Source of the DNA: G965230615 sp965230615
GTDB lineage: Bacteria > Pseudomonadota > Gammaproteobacteria > HTCC5015
Assembly: GCA_965230615.1 (NCBI GenBank)
Contig: OZ246012.1
Coordinates: 2,604,001 to 2,668,000 of the forward strand
Length of the DNA: 64,000 nucleotides
Direction of reading: 5' to 3'
In this document: in pieces, positions 8,753 through 18,637 of the stretch
Position numbering within the stretch: the first letter of the stretch is position 1
Layout: each line of letters starts with the position of its first letter
Position numbers and translations under genes: made by a program
Notes under the pieces: generated by a model
Database searches by the model: none
Told to the model about the DNA's origin: nothing
What the model saw: only the letters and a program-made list of their open reading frames with translations

Positions 8753-8778
8753 AAAACCCCGCCTCGCGGGGTTTTTTT
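8753..8778. terminator. Bidirectional intrinsic terminator between the barrel gene and ogt
   Basis: Stem ACCCCGC (8756-8762) / GCGGGGT (8766-8772) with a 3-base loop, flanked by an A-run on the left and a T-run (8772-8778) on the right. It can terminate both convergent transcripts. The ogt stop codon begins inside the T-run. Confidence 0.9.
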
Positions 8779-9319
8779 ATTCCCCATCCATTGACCCTGA
8801 ACTCTGTAAACTAAATAGATCACTTTCTAAAGCCAACAGGCGCTGCTTGGCTTGCAACCCTCCAGCATAACCGACCAGCTGACCATTACTACCAATAATA
8901 CGGTGACAAGGAACAATAATACTAATAGCATTAGCGCCATTCGCCGTTGCAACAGCTCTGACTGCATTGCTATCGCCCAAGTTTTGCGCTAATTGTAAAT
9001 AGCTTGATGTTTGACCATAGGGTATGGCCAACAGTGCTTGCCAGACTTGTTGCTGAAACGCAGTACCTGCCAGCAGCAGCGGAATATCAAAAACACGTCT
9101 GGCAACACGAAAATATTCTTCTAACTGCTGCAGTGTTTTATCTATCACTGGATGAGGTTGTTCCACAAACTCAGCCTGCAAAAACTGCGTAATACGTTTA
9201 TCAATCCTGTCACGCATTTTACGATAGCGCCAATCGCACAAACAGAGCTTATCCTGACTGACACCTAATACCAACTCACCATAGGGTGACTTATAATATT
9301 GGATACTGATAATGCTCAT
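8777..9319 (-). CDS. ogt: Methylated-DNA--protein-cysteine S-methyltransferase
   Basis: Suicide repair protein that removes alkyl groups from O6-alkylguanine onto its own cysteine. The 180-residue protein has the active-site motif PCHR with C138, followed by the GYAGG segment. The helix-turn-helix DNA-binding part (YGQTSSYLQLAQ, then the arginine finger in NAVRAV) is intact. An N-terminal Ada-like ribonuclease-H fold domain is present, so this is the Ogt/AdaB type without Ada's transcriptional domain. It lies 51 bases after dctP on the same strand and could be read from the same transcript. Confidence 0.94.
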   Translation of the reverse strand: MSIISIQYYKSPYGELVLGVSQDKLCLCDWRYRKMRDRIDKRITQFLQAEFVEQPHPVIDKTLQQLEEYFRVARRVFDIPLLLAGTAFQQQVWQALLAIPYGQTSSYLQLAQNLGDSNAVRAVATANGANAISIIVPCHRIIGSNGQLVGYAGGLQAKQRLLALESDLFSLQSSGSMDGE

Positions 9320-9370
9320 TGCCCGATACCGAATCTACTGGCGTAGCCTATAAGGCCTCACTCCACTAAG

Positions 9371-10477
9371 TTAGCCACGCATATTCAGAAAAGTCCGCTC
9401 TGAAATATCCTGCCAAGGCATAACCTGTTGTCGAAAGTTAATATACGACTCATAGACTTTGCGGGAAAAAGCATCCTTCTCAGCAATCTCCGCAACAACT
9501 TTTTCAGATATTTCTTTTAATTTAGTTAATACATCATCCGGCAAGCGTTTAACTTGCACATTATGCTCATCCACCAGTGTCTTTAATGCCGCATTATTGC
9601 GTGCCAAGTATTCCAGCTGCATATTATGATTGGTTATGCGCGTTGCATTTAACACAATCGATTGCAAGTCTTCCGGCAAACTCTCCAGGGCTTTTTTATT
9701 GACAAAGCACTCCAGGATAGTACCTGGCTCATGCCAACCCGGATAATAATAATATTTTGCTGCTTTATATAAACCAAACGCCATATCGTTATACGGCCCT
9801 ACCCATTCTGTGGCATCAATAGCACCGGTTTGCAAAGCAGTAAACAATTCTCCACCTGGCAAATTAATTGGCGTACCACCAGCTCGTTTTAAGACCTCGC
9901 CACCCAAACCAGGAATGCGCATTTTTAAACCTTGCAAATCCTCCAGGCTATTAATTTCCTTATTAAACCAGCCTGCCATTTGCACAGCGGTATTACCCGC
10001 AGCGGTGGGTACTAAACCAAAAGGCTCATAGGCTTCCTGCCATAGCTCCATGCCACCAGCATGGTATAACCAAGCATTGATCTCATCGGCAGACAAACCA
10101 AAAGGCACAGAAGCAAAAAACTGAAATGCGGCATTTTTGCCTTTCCAGTAATACGCGCCGCCATGCCCCATCTGCGCACCGCCATTGGATACAAAGTCGA
10201 ATATTTCTAATGCCGGCACTAGCTCGCCCGCACCATAAACTTTGATTTTTAACCGGCCACCCGACATTTCGTTAATGGTTTTTGCCAGCGCTTCTGCGCC
10301 AGTACCTAATACTGGAAAATTTTTAGGCCAGGTAGTCACCATTTTCCACTCTATCGCTTTTGCTTTAACAGCGACACCATTATCACAGTCTGCTGCTTGT
10401 TGCTGGCAACCCGCTAATACACCACTCCCCAGCAATGCGCCTGCCCCCAATTGACTGACAAATTCACGGCGTTTCAT
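9371..10477 (-). CDS. TRAP transporter substrate-binding protein, 2-oxo acid/lactate type (DctP/TakP-like)
   Basis: Periplasmic or outer-leaflet receptor that delivers substrate to DctQM. The 368-residue protein starts MKRREFVSQLGAG, a twin-arginine-like signal, followed by a lipobox LAGC, so it is probably a Tat-exported lipoprotein. The mature part carries landmarks of the TakP branch: WKMVTTWPKNFP, the GAYYWKGK segment and ATEWVGPYNDM near residue 215. Members of this branch bind 2-oxo acids such as pyruvate, or lactate; the substrate here is inferred. The gene is on the opposite strand from dctQM, separated by the barrel gene and ogt, so the transporter locus is split. Confidence 0.88.
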   Translation of the reverse strand: MKRREFVSQLGAGALLGSGVLAGCQQQAADCDNGVAVKAKAIEWKMVTTWPKNFPVLGTGAEALAKTINEMSGGRLKIKVYGAGELVPALEIFDFVSNGGAQMGHGGAYYWKGKNAAFQFFASVPFGLSADEINAWLYHAGGMELWQEAYEPFGLVPTAAGNTAVQMAGWFNKEINSLEDLQGLKMRIPGLGGEVLKRAGGTPINLPGGELFTALQTGAIDATEWVGPYNDMAFGLYKAAKYYYYPGWHEPGTILECFVNKKALESLPEDLQSIVLNATRITNHNMQLEYLARNNAALKTLVDEHNVQVKRLPDDVLTKLKEISEKVVAEIAEKDAFSRKVYESYINFRQQVMPWQDISERTFLNMRG

Positions 10478-10504
10478 ATTACCCCCTTATTGATAACAAT
10501 ATCC

Positions 10505-12688
10505 TTAAATAGCTTCTAAATTAGCATATGCCAATACCAGCATCTTAGAGCCTGCCGACTCAAAGTTCACCTGTACTCGCGTATGACTTCCCTGGCCTTC
10601 AAAGTTTAAAATAACACCTTCACCAAACTTGCTATGCATAACCCGCTGGCCTATACCTAGGCCACTAAAATCATCACTCGCCATAGAAGGTGTCCTGGCT
10701 GAGTTTGATTTAAAGCTGTTATGGCTAGGTCGACTCACCATCACTTTAGGTCTGACTTCTTGCAATAGTTCTGGTGGCAATTCGCCAACAAAACGTGATG
10801 GCATGGAATAATTTTCACGGCCATGCAAGCGTCGACTTTCCGCATAACTTATGACCAACTGCTCGCGCGCTCTGGTAATACCGACATAACACAAACGGCG
10901 CTCTTCTTCCAAGCGTCCTGGTTCTTCCAATGACATTTGATGTGGAAACAAGCCTTCTTCCATTCCACAAAGAAAAACCAGTGGGAATTCCAAACCTTTC
11001 GCAGAGTGCAACGTCATCATTTGCACACAGTCCTCCCAAGCATCACCTTGTCCTTCGCCCGACTCTAATACCGCATGCGCTAAAAAAGCATCCAATGGTG
11101 TCAGGTTTTGTTCCTCATCTTCTTCATAGATAAAAGCTCTAGCCGCAGAGACTAATTCTTCCAGGTTTTCTTTGCGTGATTGCGCTTTTTCGCCTTTATC
11201 TTTATTGTGGTAATCATATAAGCCACTGGCATGAATAACATGATCAACCTGCTCAAACAAAGCAAGATCTGGCAAAGACACTGCGCTATCTTCAATCAAT
11301 TTTATAAAGGCTTCTACGGCTGTTTTAGCTCGCGCACTCAGCTGAGCTGTGCTGATACAATCTTGTGCAGCCTGCCAAAGCGATGTTTCTGCCACACGGG
11401 CCTGCTCACGCACAATATCCAATGTGCGTTCGCCAATACCACGTGGCGGTTGATTAATAATACGATCAAAGGAAGCGTCATCATGCTTATTCACTGACAA
11501 ACGCAGATACGCCAGTGCATCTTTAATTTCCGCCCTCTCGAAAAAGCGTAAACCTCCATAGACCCGGTAGGGAATACTGGCCGCTATAAAGGTTTCTTCA
11601 AAAACGCGAGATTGCGCATTCGAACGATACAGCACAGCCACATCACTGCGGCGCTCGCCACTGTTAACCCACTGCTGCACACGGTCAGCAATAAAACGCG
11701 CCTCATCGAGTTCATTATAAGCGGAAAACAAGTCAATTAAGGTGCCATCACCACTGCTGGTCCATAGCTCTTTGCCCAAACGCCCCTGGTTATTATTAAT
11801 TAAAACATTGGCTGCTTTTAAAATATTTCCGCTAGAGCGATAGTTTTGCTCAAGCCTGATGGTAAGTGTATTCTTAAAATGCTGACTAAAATTTTGAATA
11901 TTTTCAATACGCGCCCCACGCCAGCCATATATCGACTGATCATCGTCACCAACAGCAAATACCTGCCCCTTCTCACCAGCGAACAAGCGTAATAAAGCAT
12001 ACTGTATGGTATTGGTATCTTGAAACTCATCGACCAATATATGTCGAAAGCGCTGATGGTAGTGTTGTGCCAATTCATCGTTATCGCGCAATAGCTCCAA
12101 AGCCCGTAACAAAATTTCAGCAAAATCGATCACCCCCATCCGCCGGCACATTTCTTCATAAGCGGTATAGATACGAATTAGCTGCCGGGTAATTACATCA
12201 CCATTATCTGGAATATGTTGTGGACGCACACCTTCTTCTTTGCGCGCATTAATAAACCACTGCGCTTGCTTTGGTGGCCACTTCGCTTCATCGAGTTCAA
12301 AACTGCGCAGAATACGCTTAACCATGCGTTGTTGATCCTGCGAGTCAAGGATTTGAAAACTCTGCGGCAAACCTGCCACTTGCCAGTGCTGCCTTAATAA
12401 ACGATGACAAATACCATGAAATGTACCAACCCACATACCACCAACCGGCAACCCTAACAAAGCTTCGGTACGCTGCCGCATTTCACTGGCCGCTTTATTG
12501 GTAAAAGTCACTGCCAATACACCATAAGGCGATACATTTTCTACGCGCACCAGCCAGGCAATACGATGCACCAATACACGCGTCTTGCCACTACCGGCAC
12601 CAGCCAGTACTAACATATGTCCAGGTGGCGCACCAACCGCTTCACGCTGGGCTTCATTGAGTTCATCTAATAAATCAGATACATCCAT
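10505..12688 (-). CDS. uvrD: DNA helicase II
   Basis: 3'-5' superfamily 1 helicase of nucleotide excision and mismatch repair, 727 residues. Visible motifs: Q-motif (LNEAQREAV), Walker A AGAGSGKT near residue 30, Ia TFTNKAASEM, Walker B VDEFQDTN, motif III DDQSIYGWRGA, motif IV EQNYRS, motif V TLHSAKGLEF and motif VI VGITRARE. The C-terminal 60 residues (IGQRVMHSKFGEGVI onward) match the UvrD Tudor-like domain that binds RNA polymerase, which supports UvrD over Rep. It follows ubiB by 95 bases on the same strand, in the place where tatABC is found in E. coli. Confidence 0.96.
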   Translation of the reverse strand: MDVSDLLDELNEAQREAVGAPPGHMLVLAGAGSGKTRVLVHRIAWLVRVENVSPYGVLAVTFTNKAASEMRQRTEALLGLPVGGMWVGTFHGICHRLLRQHWQVAGLPQSFQILDSQDQQRMVKRILRSFELDEAKWPPKQAQWFINARKEEGVRPQHIPDNGDVITRQLIRIYTAYEEMCRRMGVIDFAEILLRALELLRDNDELAQHYHQRFRHILVDEFQDTNTIQYALLRLFAGEKGQVFAVGDDDQSIYGWRGARIENIQNFSQHFKNTLTIRLEQNYRSSGNILKAANVLINNNQGRLGKELWTSSGDGTLIDLFSAYNELDEARFIADRVQQWVNSGERRSDVAVLYRSNAQSRVFEETFIAASIPYRVYGGLRFFERAEIKDALAYLRLSVNKHDDASFDRIINQPPRGIGERTLDIVREQARVAETSLWQAAQDCISTAQLSARAKTAVEAFIKLIEDSAVSLPDLALFEQVDHVIHASGLYDYHNKDKGEKAQSRKENLEELVSAARAFIYEEDEEQNLTPLDAFLAHAVLESGEGQGDAWEDCVQMMTLHSAKGLEFPLVFLCGMEEGLFPHQMSLEEPGRLEEERRLCYVGITRAREQLVISYAESRRLHGRENYSMPSRFVGELPPELLQEVRPKVMVSRPSHNSFKSNSARTPSMASDDFSGLGIGQRVMHSKFGEGVILNFEGQGSHTRVQVNFESAGSKMLVLAYANLEAI

Positions 12689-12783
12689 AGCAATATACTT
12701 TATCGATTATAAAAGATAGTTAACGCCCTGAATTTCAGTCAACTATACAAATTGTTTATGCCAGCCTCGCAAAAAATAACAGC

Positions 12784-14448
12784 TTAGTCATTTGACCATG
12801 CTAGCAATATCAACATTAAACCCGGCACACCCAACAGCCAGCTCAATAATGGCAAACCAAGAAACTCATTCAGCTGAACCTCATTCAACCCTAAGATCAC
12901 ACTCGCACTGAGCAACAAAGTTGCTCCCAGGGTGACAAAAAAACTCCGGCGACTATTACGCTTTAGCTGTTGCTCCAATTGCTTCAACTCCTGCACTTGC
13001 AATTGCACATTGAGCTGACCATCTGCAACATCATGCAAAAAGCGATCTACCCGTCTTGGCAAGTCCGGCAAGCGACGCAACCAGTGTGGCGGGCGGCCGG
13101 GCATTTTACTAATCAATGCCTGAAAGAACACCTGCTCACGCATCGCATCTTCCAGGAATGGCTTGGCCGTTTGCCATAAGTCTAAATCCGGGTATAACTG
13201 ACGCCCTAAACCTTCGATATTCAACAAGGTCTTTTGCAAAAGAATCAATTGTGGCTGAATGACAAAATCAAACCGTCGTACTGTTTGAAACAAACGTACC
13301 AGCACATGCCCAAAAGAAATTTCTTTTAATGGTCTGGCAAAGTTTGGCTCACATACTGTGCGTATAGCCGCCTCGAACTCTTCAACCCGTACTTTGGAAG
13401 GCACCCAGCCTGAGTCCAAATGCAGCTGTGCAACCTGACGATAGTCCCGATTAAAAAAAGCCAAAAAGTTCTCTGCCAAATAACGCTTATCTTCTTCACT
13501 CAGTGCGCCAACAATACCAAAGTCGATAGCGATATATTTCGGGTCATCTGGGTTTTCCACTGAAACAAAGATGTTGCCTGGATGCATATCTGCATGAAAA
13601 AAATTATCAACAAAGACCTGCTTAAAAAATATCTCAACACCTCTTTCAGCCAGTTTGCGCATATCAACGTTATGCGCTTTGAGTGTTTCAATATCGCTAA
13701 TCGGTACACCGCTAACACGCTCCATAACCATAACGCGTTTACGCGTCCACTCCCAATGCACTTCAGGAATATGTATTAGCTCTGAATCTTTAAAGTTACG
13801 TTTAAGCTGACTGGCATTGGCTGCTTCGCGCACCAAATCAAGCTCGTCAATAATAGTTCTCTCATAATCAGCAATCACTTCCAATGGTCGCAATCGACGT
13901 GCTTCTGCGGAATAACGCTCACCAAACTCGGCAACCAAACGCATTAAACCAATATCTCGTGAGATCGTCTCTTTAATGCCTGGCCGAATCACTTTAACAA
14001 CAACGCGTTGCCCGGTTTTTAACTCTGCACCATAAACCTGTGCAATCGAAGCAGAGGCAAGTGGCTTCTCATCAAATTGAGCAAATACTTCATCGATAGA
14101 CTGCCCTAAGCTTGTTTCAATAATTTGCCGGGCTTTGCGAGTCGAAAAGGGTTGCACATTGTCTTGCAGCAGCGCCAGTTCATCAGCAATATCCTGCGGC
14201 AACAAATCACGTCGGGTAGAGATAATCTGTCCCAACTTCACAAAAATTGGCCCCAGATCTTCAAGCGCTCGACGTATGCGCTCACCTCGTGATCCAGTAT
14301 TTTGCTTAAACCAGTTCCAAGGGCTTAAGTGATAAATAAAGCGCACAGGCTTTAAAAATGGTGCAGTAAATACGATTTCATCTACACCATGCTTAACCAA
14401 CACCCGGTTTATATATAAAAGGCGCAATACTTCGGCTGGTCGTATCAT
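12784..14448 (-). CDS. ubiB: Ubiquinone biosynthesis kinase-like protein UbiB
   Basis: Atypical ABC1/ADCK-family ATPase required for coenzyme Q synthesis, thought to extract or present lipid intermediates. The 554-residue protein has the family KxGQ signature (KLGQIISTRRD), the alanine-rich nucleotide loop ASASIAQVYGAEL, the invariant lysine in VVVKVIRPG, the catalytic HADMHPGN and the DFG-like DFGIVG. Two C-terminal transmembrane helices (about 500-550) anchor it. Its ATG overlaps the ubiJ stop by one base (TAATG), so translation is coupled. Confidence 0.97.
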   Translation of the reverse strand: MIRPAEVLRLLYINRVLVKHGVDEIVFTAPFLKPVRFIYHLSPWNWFKQNTGSRGERIRRALEDLGPIFVKLGQIISTRRDLLPQDIADELALLQDNVQPFSTRKARQIIETSLGQSIDEVFAQFDEKPLASASIAQVYGAELKTGQRVVVKVIRPGIKETISRDIGLMRLVAEFGERYSAEARRLRPLEVIADYERTIIDELDLVREAANASQLKRNFKDSELIHIPEVHWEWTRKRVMVMERVSGVPISDIETLKAHNVDMRKLAERGVEIFFKQVFVDNFFHADMHPGNIFVSVENPDDPKYIAIDFGIVGALSEEDKRYLAENFLAFFNRDYRQVAQLHLDSGWVPSKVRVEEFEAAIRTVCEPNFARPLKEISFGHVLVRLFQTVRRFDFVIQPQLILLQKTLLNIEGLGRQLYPDLDLWQTAKPFLEDAMREQVFFQALISKMPGRPPHWLRRLPDLPRRVDRFLHDVADGQLNVQLQVQELKQLEQQLKRNSRRSFFVTLGATLLLSASVILGLNEVQLNEFLGLPLLSWLLGVPGLMLILLAWSND

Positions 14449-15086
14449 TATTCTTGGTTCGCCTTGGCAGATAGTCGTTGTATTAGTTGATCTATGCGCA
14501 CCTGCAGTCGATCAACATCTTCTCGCAACACATCAACATCATGGTTAAAGTTATCGATTTCATATTGGTTTGGCAACTGTCTGGCTTCTTCCTGCAAATA
14601 TTCACCCAGCGATGCCTGTAAAGACTGTTGACTATCACGACACCAGTTTTGCACATCACGAAACAACTGCCCCAACTGATGAGCGGGTATATCACCGACG
14701 ACCTTAGACAGCAGCTCTTCTGCGTCTATATCCAGACGCTGCATGATAATACTCACTTTCTGCCCTAGCTCAACATCGCCACTAATACGCAGTTCGCCCG
14801 CTTGCAATAAAGCTGCAGCATCCTTGCTACGCAGCGCTGATAATAATGCCAGAGGTGCGCCATGAATAGTGACATCAACCTCCGCTGGTGGCATCAACAA
14901 ATAAATTTGCTGCTGCTCTATCGTGACGATCACGGTCAACCCCAGACCAAGCACCTCAATAGCAATAACCTTGCCTTCCAACACAGCCAATTGTGCTGGA
15001 AATTCAGGATCGAGCTGCAAACAGCGATTAATACCTGCTGTCAACAAATCCACAATAGAGCGCAATGGCGAAATAGGTGTAGACAT
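14448..15086 (-). CDS. ubiJ: Ubiquinone biosynthesis accessory factor UbiJ
   Basis: SCP2-domain lipid-binding subunit of the soluble Ubi complex that holds hydrophobic ubiquinone precursors. The 212-residue protein has an SCP2-like domain (about 10-130, ending GELRISGDVELGQKV) and a charged C-terminal helix (about 165-212) that could form a coiled coil. AGG lies about 8 bases before the ATG. It sits between ubiE (25 bases upstream) and ubiB (1-base overlap), the conserved gammaproteobacterial ubiE-ubiJ-ubiB order. Confidence 0.93.
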   Translation of the reverse strand: MSTPISPLRSIVDLLTAGINRCLQLDPEFPAQLAVLEGKVIAIEVLGLGLTVIVTIEQQQIYLLMPPAEVDVTIHGAPLALLSALRSKDAAALLQAGELRISGDVELGQKVSIIMQRLDIDAEELLSKVVGDIPAHQLGQLFRDVQNWCRDSQQSLQASLGEYLQEEARQLPNQYEIDNFNHDVDVLREDVDRLQVRIDQLIQRLSAKANQE

Positions 15087-15111
15087 CTTATATACCTATG
15101 CAAGCGACGTA

Positions 15112-15867
15112 TTAGAGCTTATACCCTTTATGCAAAGCAACAATACCACCGGTCAAGTTATGATACTCAAGCTGCTCAAAGCCCTGCTGCTGCATCATAC
15201 CTTTCAATGTTTCTTGATCAGGGTGCATACGAATGGACTCTACCAGGTACTGATAACTTTCAGCATCACCCGTAACCCATTGGCCTAATTTAGGAATAAC
15301 ATTAAACGAATAGCTATCGTAGAGTTTTTCTAGAATTGACAACACCGGCTTTGAAAACTCTAATACTAACAAACGTCCACCTGGCTTTAAAACACGCAAC
15401 ATGCTGGCTAAAGCCTGTTCTTTATTGGTGACATTACGCAGACCAAATGCAATTGTAATACAGTCAAAACTATTATCAGCAAAAGGTAATGCTTCAGCAT
15501 TGACCTGCACATAGTCCATATTACCCACCACACCATGATCGAGCATACGATCACGGCCTTGTAATAGCATTGAGGCATTAATATCGGCCAACACTACATG
15601 GCCACTTGGGCCAACCATTTGGCTAAAGCGCATCGCCAAATCGCCGGTACCACCGGCCAAATCCAACACAGCTTGCCCCGTCCGCACACCGCTACAATCT
15701 AGCGCAAAGCGTTTCCATAGACGATGCACTCCCAATGACATCAAATCATTCATCAAGTCATAACGATTTGCAACTGAATGAAACACTTCAGCAACCTTAC
15801 CGGCTTTTTCTTCAATATCGACTTGCTGAAAACCAAAATGTGTTGTCTTTTGCATAGCTGCCTGCAT
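15112..15867 (-). CDS. ubiE: Demethylmenaquinol/2-methoxy-6-polyprenyl-1,4-benzoquinol C-methyltransferase
   Basis: SAM-dependent C-methyltransferase of ubiquinone (and, if present, menaquinone) synthesis. The 251-residue protein shows the Ubie/COQ5 signatures YDLMNDLMSLGVHRLWK, the SAM-binding VLDLAGGTGDLA, and the second family signature around RVLKPGGRLLVLEFSKP. It is the first gene of ubiE-ubiJ-ubiB. The ATG at 15855 (fifth codon) has AGG five bases upstream and may be the real start. Confidence 0.97.
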   Translation of the reverse strand: MQAAMQKTTHFGFQQVDIEEKAGKVAEVFHSVANRYDLMNDLMSLGVHRLWKRFALDCSGVRTGQAVLDLAGGTGDLAMRFSQMVGPSGHVVLADINASMLLQGRDRMLDHGVVGNMDYVQVNAEALPFADNSFDCITIAFGLRNVTNKEQALASMLRVLKPGGRLLVLEFSKPVLSILEKLYDSYSFNVIPKLGQWVTGDAESYQYLVESIRMHPDQETLKGMMQQQGFEQLEYHNLTGGIVALHKGYKL

Positions 15868-15940
15868 GCTTCTATTGAGTTAAGTTATTTTGCCTTTAAC
15901 GACAAAGCGTCTAGCCATCAGATCAATCGATCAGTTATGG

Positions 15941-18112
15941 TTAGCCTCTGGCCCGATACACTTTTAATACGGCTTTACGATTACGAATCCGCCGCATAAT
16001 ATTGGCCAACATTTTACGATCAGTCACAGAGACAACAAAGTCCAGGGTCACCTGCCCCCCATACTTTTCGTCTTGACTGACATTTTCAATATCACAACCA
16101 CTTTCAGAAATAATGGTGGCAACTTGCGCTAGAACACCACGCGCGTTTTTCACATCAACACGCACTGTGGTTGAAAACATTGCATCCAAATCATCCGCCC
16201 ATTCAACTTCCAGCTTGGTCTCCGTGTTCTTGCGAAACTCACGGGTGTTTTTACACTGCTGCCGATGAATCACAATACCCGTACCCGGGTTTACCAAACC
16301 GACAATATGATCACCCGGAATCGGTTGACAGCATCGCCCAAACGCGACCGCCAGACCTTCTGTACCTTTAATCGATAACGGTTTAACTGCACCTATATCA
16401 ATTTCAGCTGGCGACTCTGATTCACCTGGCGCAATACGACGCGCAACCAATTTTGGAATTCGATTACCCAAGCCAATATCACTGAATAGACTATCCAGAT
16501 CGTCAAAGCCATACTCCTGCAAAACCAGCTGCAAGGTTTTCTCCGGCACTTCATCAAGTGCTACACCATAGCCATCGAGCGCTTTACTCAACAGGCGCTT
16601 ACCCAAACGTATGCTGTCTTCCTGTGTCAAATGCTTAAGGTAAAATCGAATCGAGCTTCGTGCTCTGGCGGTCACCACAAAGTTCAACCAGGTTGGGTTA
16701 GGGCGGGCTGCCGTATGGGTTATCACTTCAACAGTTTGCCCACTTTCTAATACCGTACTCAGTGGTACAACACGCCGATCAATACGGGCTGACATACAGG
16801 TGTTACCAACGTCAGTGTGAATAGCGTAGGCAAAATCAACAACGGTTCCACCTGTTGGCAATTCAATAATCTTACCTTGCGGCGTAAACACATACACCTC
16901 ATCAGGAAACAGGTCGATTTTTACACTTTCTAAAAACTCTACCGAGTTACCGGCTTTTTGCTGTAGTTCTAATAGATCTTGCAACCATTGGTGTGTACGT
17001 GATTGTTCATTAATCCCTGGTTTTTCACCACTTTTATAAATCCAGTGCGCCGCAATACCTGACTCAGCAAACTGATTCATCTCTTCTGTACGGACCTGCA
17101 CTTCAATGGGAATACCATGCGGACCAAATACGGTTGTATGCAATGATTGATAGCCATTACTTTTGGGAATAGCAATATAGTCCTTGAATAAACCCGGCAT
17201 TGGCTTATAGGCATTATGCACAATACCCAGCGCGCGATAGCATTCATCGACCGTATTGGTCACAATACGCAGCGCAAACAGGTCCATAATTTCGGCATAG
17301 CGCACACGCCGGACTTTCATTTTGTTATAAACGCTGTGTAAGGTTTTTTCGCGTGTTTTAATGCGTTGGGGCAACAAGCCAGCTTCTTCCATTAAGGCTT
17401 GTACGGTGATTTCCACCTTATCCATAATTTCCCGGCGATGTTGCCGCGCCTCCTGCACATGCTTGTACAGAATGTTATAACGCATTGGGTTCATTGCCTG
17501 CAGTCCTAAGTCCTGCATCTCCATACGCCAGCTATTAATCCCTAAGCGAGTCGCGATAGGCGCATAAATTTCTAATGTTTCACGCGCAATACGACGGCGC
17601 TTATGCGGTGGCATCACTTCCAGTGTGCGCATATTGTGTAAACGATCCGCTAGTTTGATCAAAATTACACGGATATCTTTGGTCATGGCCAAAATCATTT
17701 TGCGAAAGCTAGCCGCAACAGCTTCAGCTTTATTATCAAAATGAATTTGGTCCAGCTTACTGACCCCATCAACCAGTTCAGCCACAGCTTCGCCAAACTG
17801 ATCAGCCAGATGGTGCTTGGCCGTTGGCGTATCTTCGATCACATCATGCAGTATTGCTGCCACCAAAGATTCAGCATCCATATGCAGTTCAGCGAGCAAA
17901 GTGGCAACAGCAACAGGATGGTGGATATAAGGCTCGCCCGATAAACGGTGCTGACCTTCATGCGCTTCAACACCAAAGGCGTAGGCATTAATAACTTCTT
18001 GAATACCACTGGCAGGCAAGTACTCGGCCAGTACTGCCACGAGGTCAGCGATGAGAGGATCGTTATCCGGAATTTCAAATCCGTTGTCTTGATTATGCGC
18101 AGCCTGATTCAT
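15941..18112 (-). CDS. spoT: Bifunctional (p)ppGpp synthetase/hydrolase SpoT
   Basis: Sets the stringent-response alarmone level. The 723-residue protein has, in order, an HD hydrolase domain with intact HHP (residues 64-66) and HDVIED (89-94), a RelA/SpoT synthetase domain (DLFALRIVTN, KDYIAIPKSNGYQSLHT), a TGS domain (VYVFTPQGKIIELPTGG), a helical/zinc-finger region with FGRCCQPIPGD, and a C-terminal ACT domain. The intact HD site separates it from RelA. It follows rpoZ in the classic gmk-rpoZ-spoT order and is transcribed toward ubiE. Confidence 0.97.
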   Translation of the reverse strand: MNQAAHNQDNGFEIPDNDPLIADLVAVLAEYLPASGIQEVINAYAFGVEAHEGQHRLSGEPYIHHPVAVATLLAELHMDAESLVAAILHDVIEDTPTAKHHLADQFGEAVAELVDGVSKLDQIHFDNKAEAVAASFRKMILAMTKDIRVILIKLADRLHNMRTLEVMPPHKRRRIARETLEIYAPIATRLGINSWRMEMQDLGLQAMNPMRYNILYKHVQEARQHRREIMDKVEITVQALMEEAGLLPQRIKTREKTLHSVYNKMKVRRVRYAEIMDLFALRIVTNTVDECYRALGIVHNAYKPMPGLFKDYIAIPKSNGYQSLHTTVFGPHGIPIEVQVRTEEMNQFAESGIAAHWIYKSGEKPGINEQSRTHQWLQDLLELQQKAGNSVEFLESVKIDLFPDEVYVFTPQGKIIELPTGGTVVDFAYAIHTDVGNTCMSARIDRRVVPLSTVLESGQTVEVITHTAARPNPTWLNFVVTARARSSIRFYLKHLTQEDSIRLGKRLLSKALDGYGVALDEVPEKTLQLVLQEYGFDDLDSLFSDIGLGNRIPKLVARRIAPGESESPAEIDIGAVKPLSIKGTEGLAVAFGRCCQPIPGDHIVGLVNPGTGIVIHRQQCKNTREFRKNTETKLEVEWADDLDAMFSTTVRVDVKNARGVLAQVATIISESGCDIENVSQDEKYGGQVTLDFVVSVTDRKMLANIMRRIRNRKAVLKVYRARG

Positions 18113-18230
18113 TGTTTATCATCACTCACATGGCAACACATTAACGGCCAGCATTATTGATATCACCCAGCTTGGCAGCAGCACTTTAGCAGTGCTGGCA
18201 CACCTCAGAAGTAATGGCGGCGCAGGCCGC

Positions 18231-18500
18231 TTATGATGCTGGTGGCGGTTCAGCTGGGCTCTCAGGGGTTTCAAACTCAGATAAATCAACAGCAGGGGCA
18301 GCTTTTTCAGTCAACACTTCGCGACCGACTAGACCATCTGCAATTTCTCTGAGTGCGATAACAGTGGGTTTATCACCATCTTCGGGTACTTTGGCGTCTG
18401 AGCCAGAGTAAATTTGCCTGGCGCGCTTCGCCGCCACTAAAACTAACTGAAACAGGTTATCCACACTGTGTAGGCAATCTTCAACCGTAACGCGTGCCAT
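18231..18500 (-). CDS. rpoZ: RNA polymerase omega subunit
   Basis: Small RNA polymerase subunit that helps assemble beta-prime and forms part of the ppGpp site. The 89-residue protein starts MARVTVEDCLHSVDN, contains LVLVAAKRARQI and the PTVIALREIADG segment that are diagnostic for omega, and ends with a Pro/Ala/Glu-rich tail. AGGAG lies 8 bases before the ATG. It has its own probable promoter and lies between gmk and spoT. Confidence 0.97.
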   Translation of the reverse strand: MARVTVEDCLHSVDNLFQLVLVAAKRARQIYSGSDAKVPEDGDKPTVIALREIADGLVGREVLTEKAAPAVDLSEFETPESPAEPPPAS

Positions 18501-18540
18501 TCATTCACTCCTAAAACACGAAAATTCAATATAGCGGAGT

Positions 18541-18546
18541 ATTATA
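18541..18546 (-). promoter_or_regulatory. Consensus -10 box upstream of rpoZ
   Basis: On the minus strand this reads TATAAT, about 40 bases before the rpoZ ATG and within the gmk-rpoZ gap. No convincing -35 box is visible at 17 bases. It suggests that rpoZ-spoT can be transcribed independently of gmk. Confidence 0.45.
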
Positions 18547-18637
18547 TAATGAAATGCGCTATAAGCCCATGCTGTAGACAAATCTTTATGCCTGGCCACT
18601 TACCGCTCACAGACCCGCCTATCTGTTGATTGGCCTG

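Noticed and set aside
14862..15275. 137-codon plus-strand frame
   Set aside because: It is antisense to ubiJ and ubiE, whose sequences are clear; no binding site or family.
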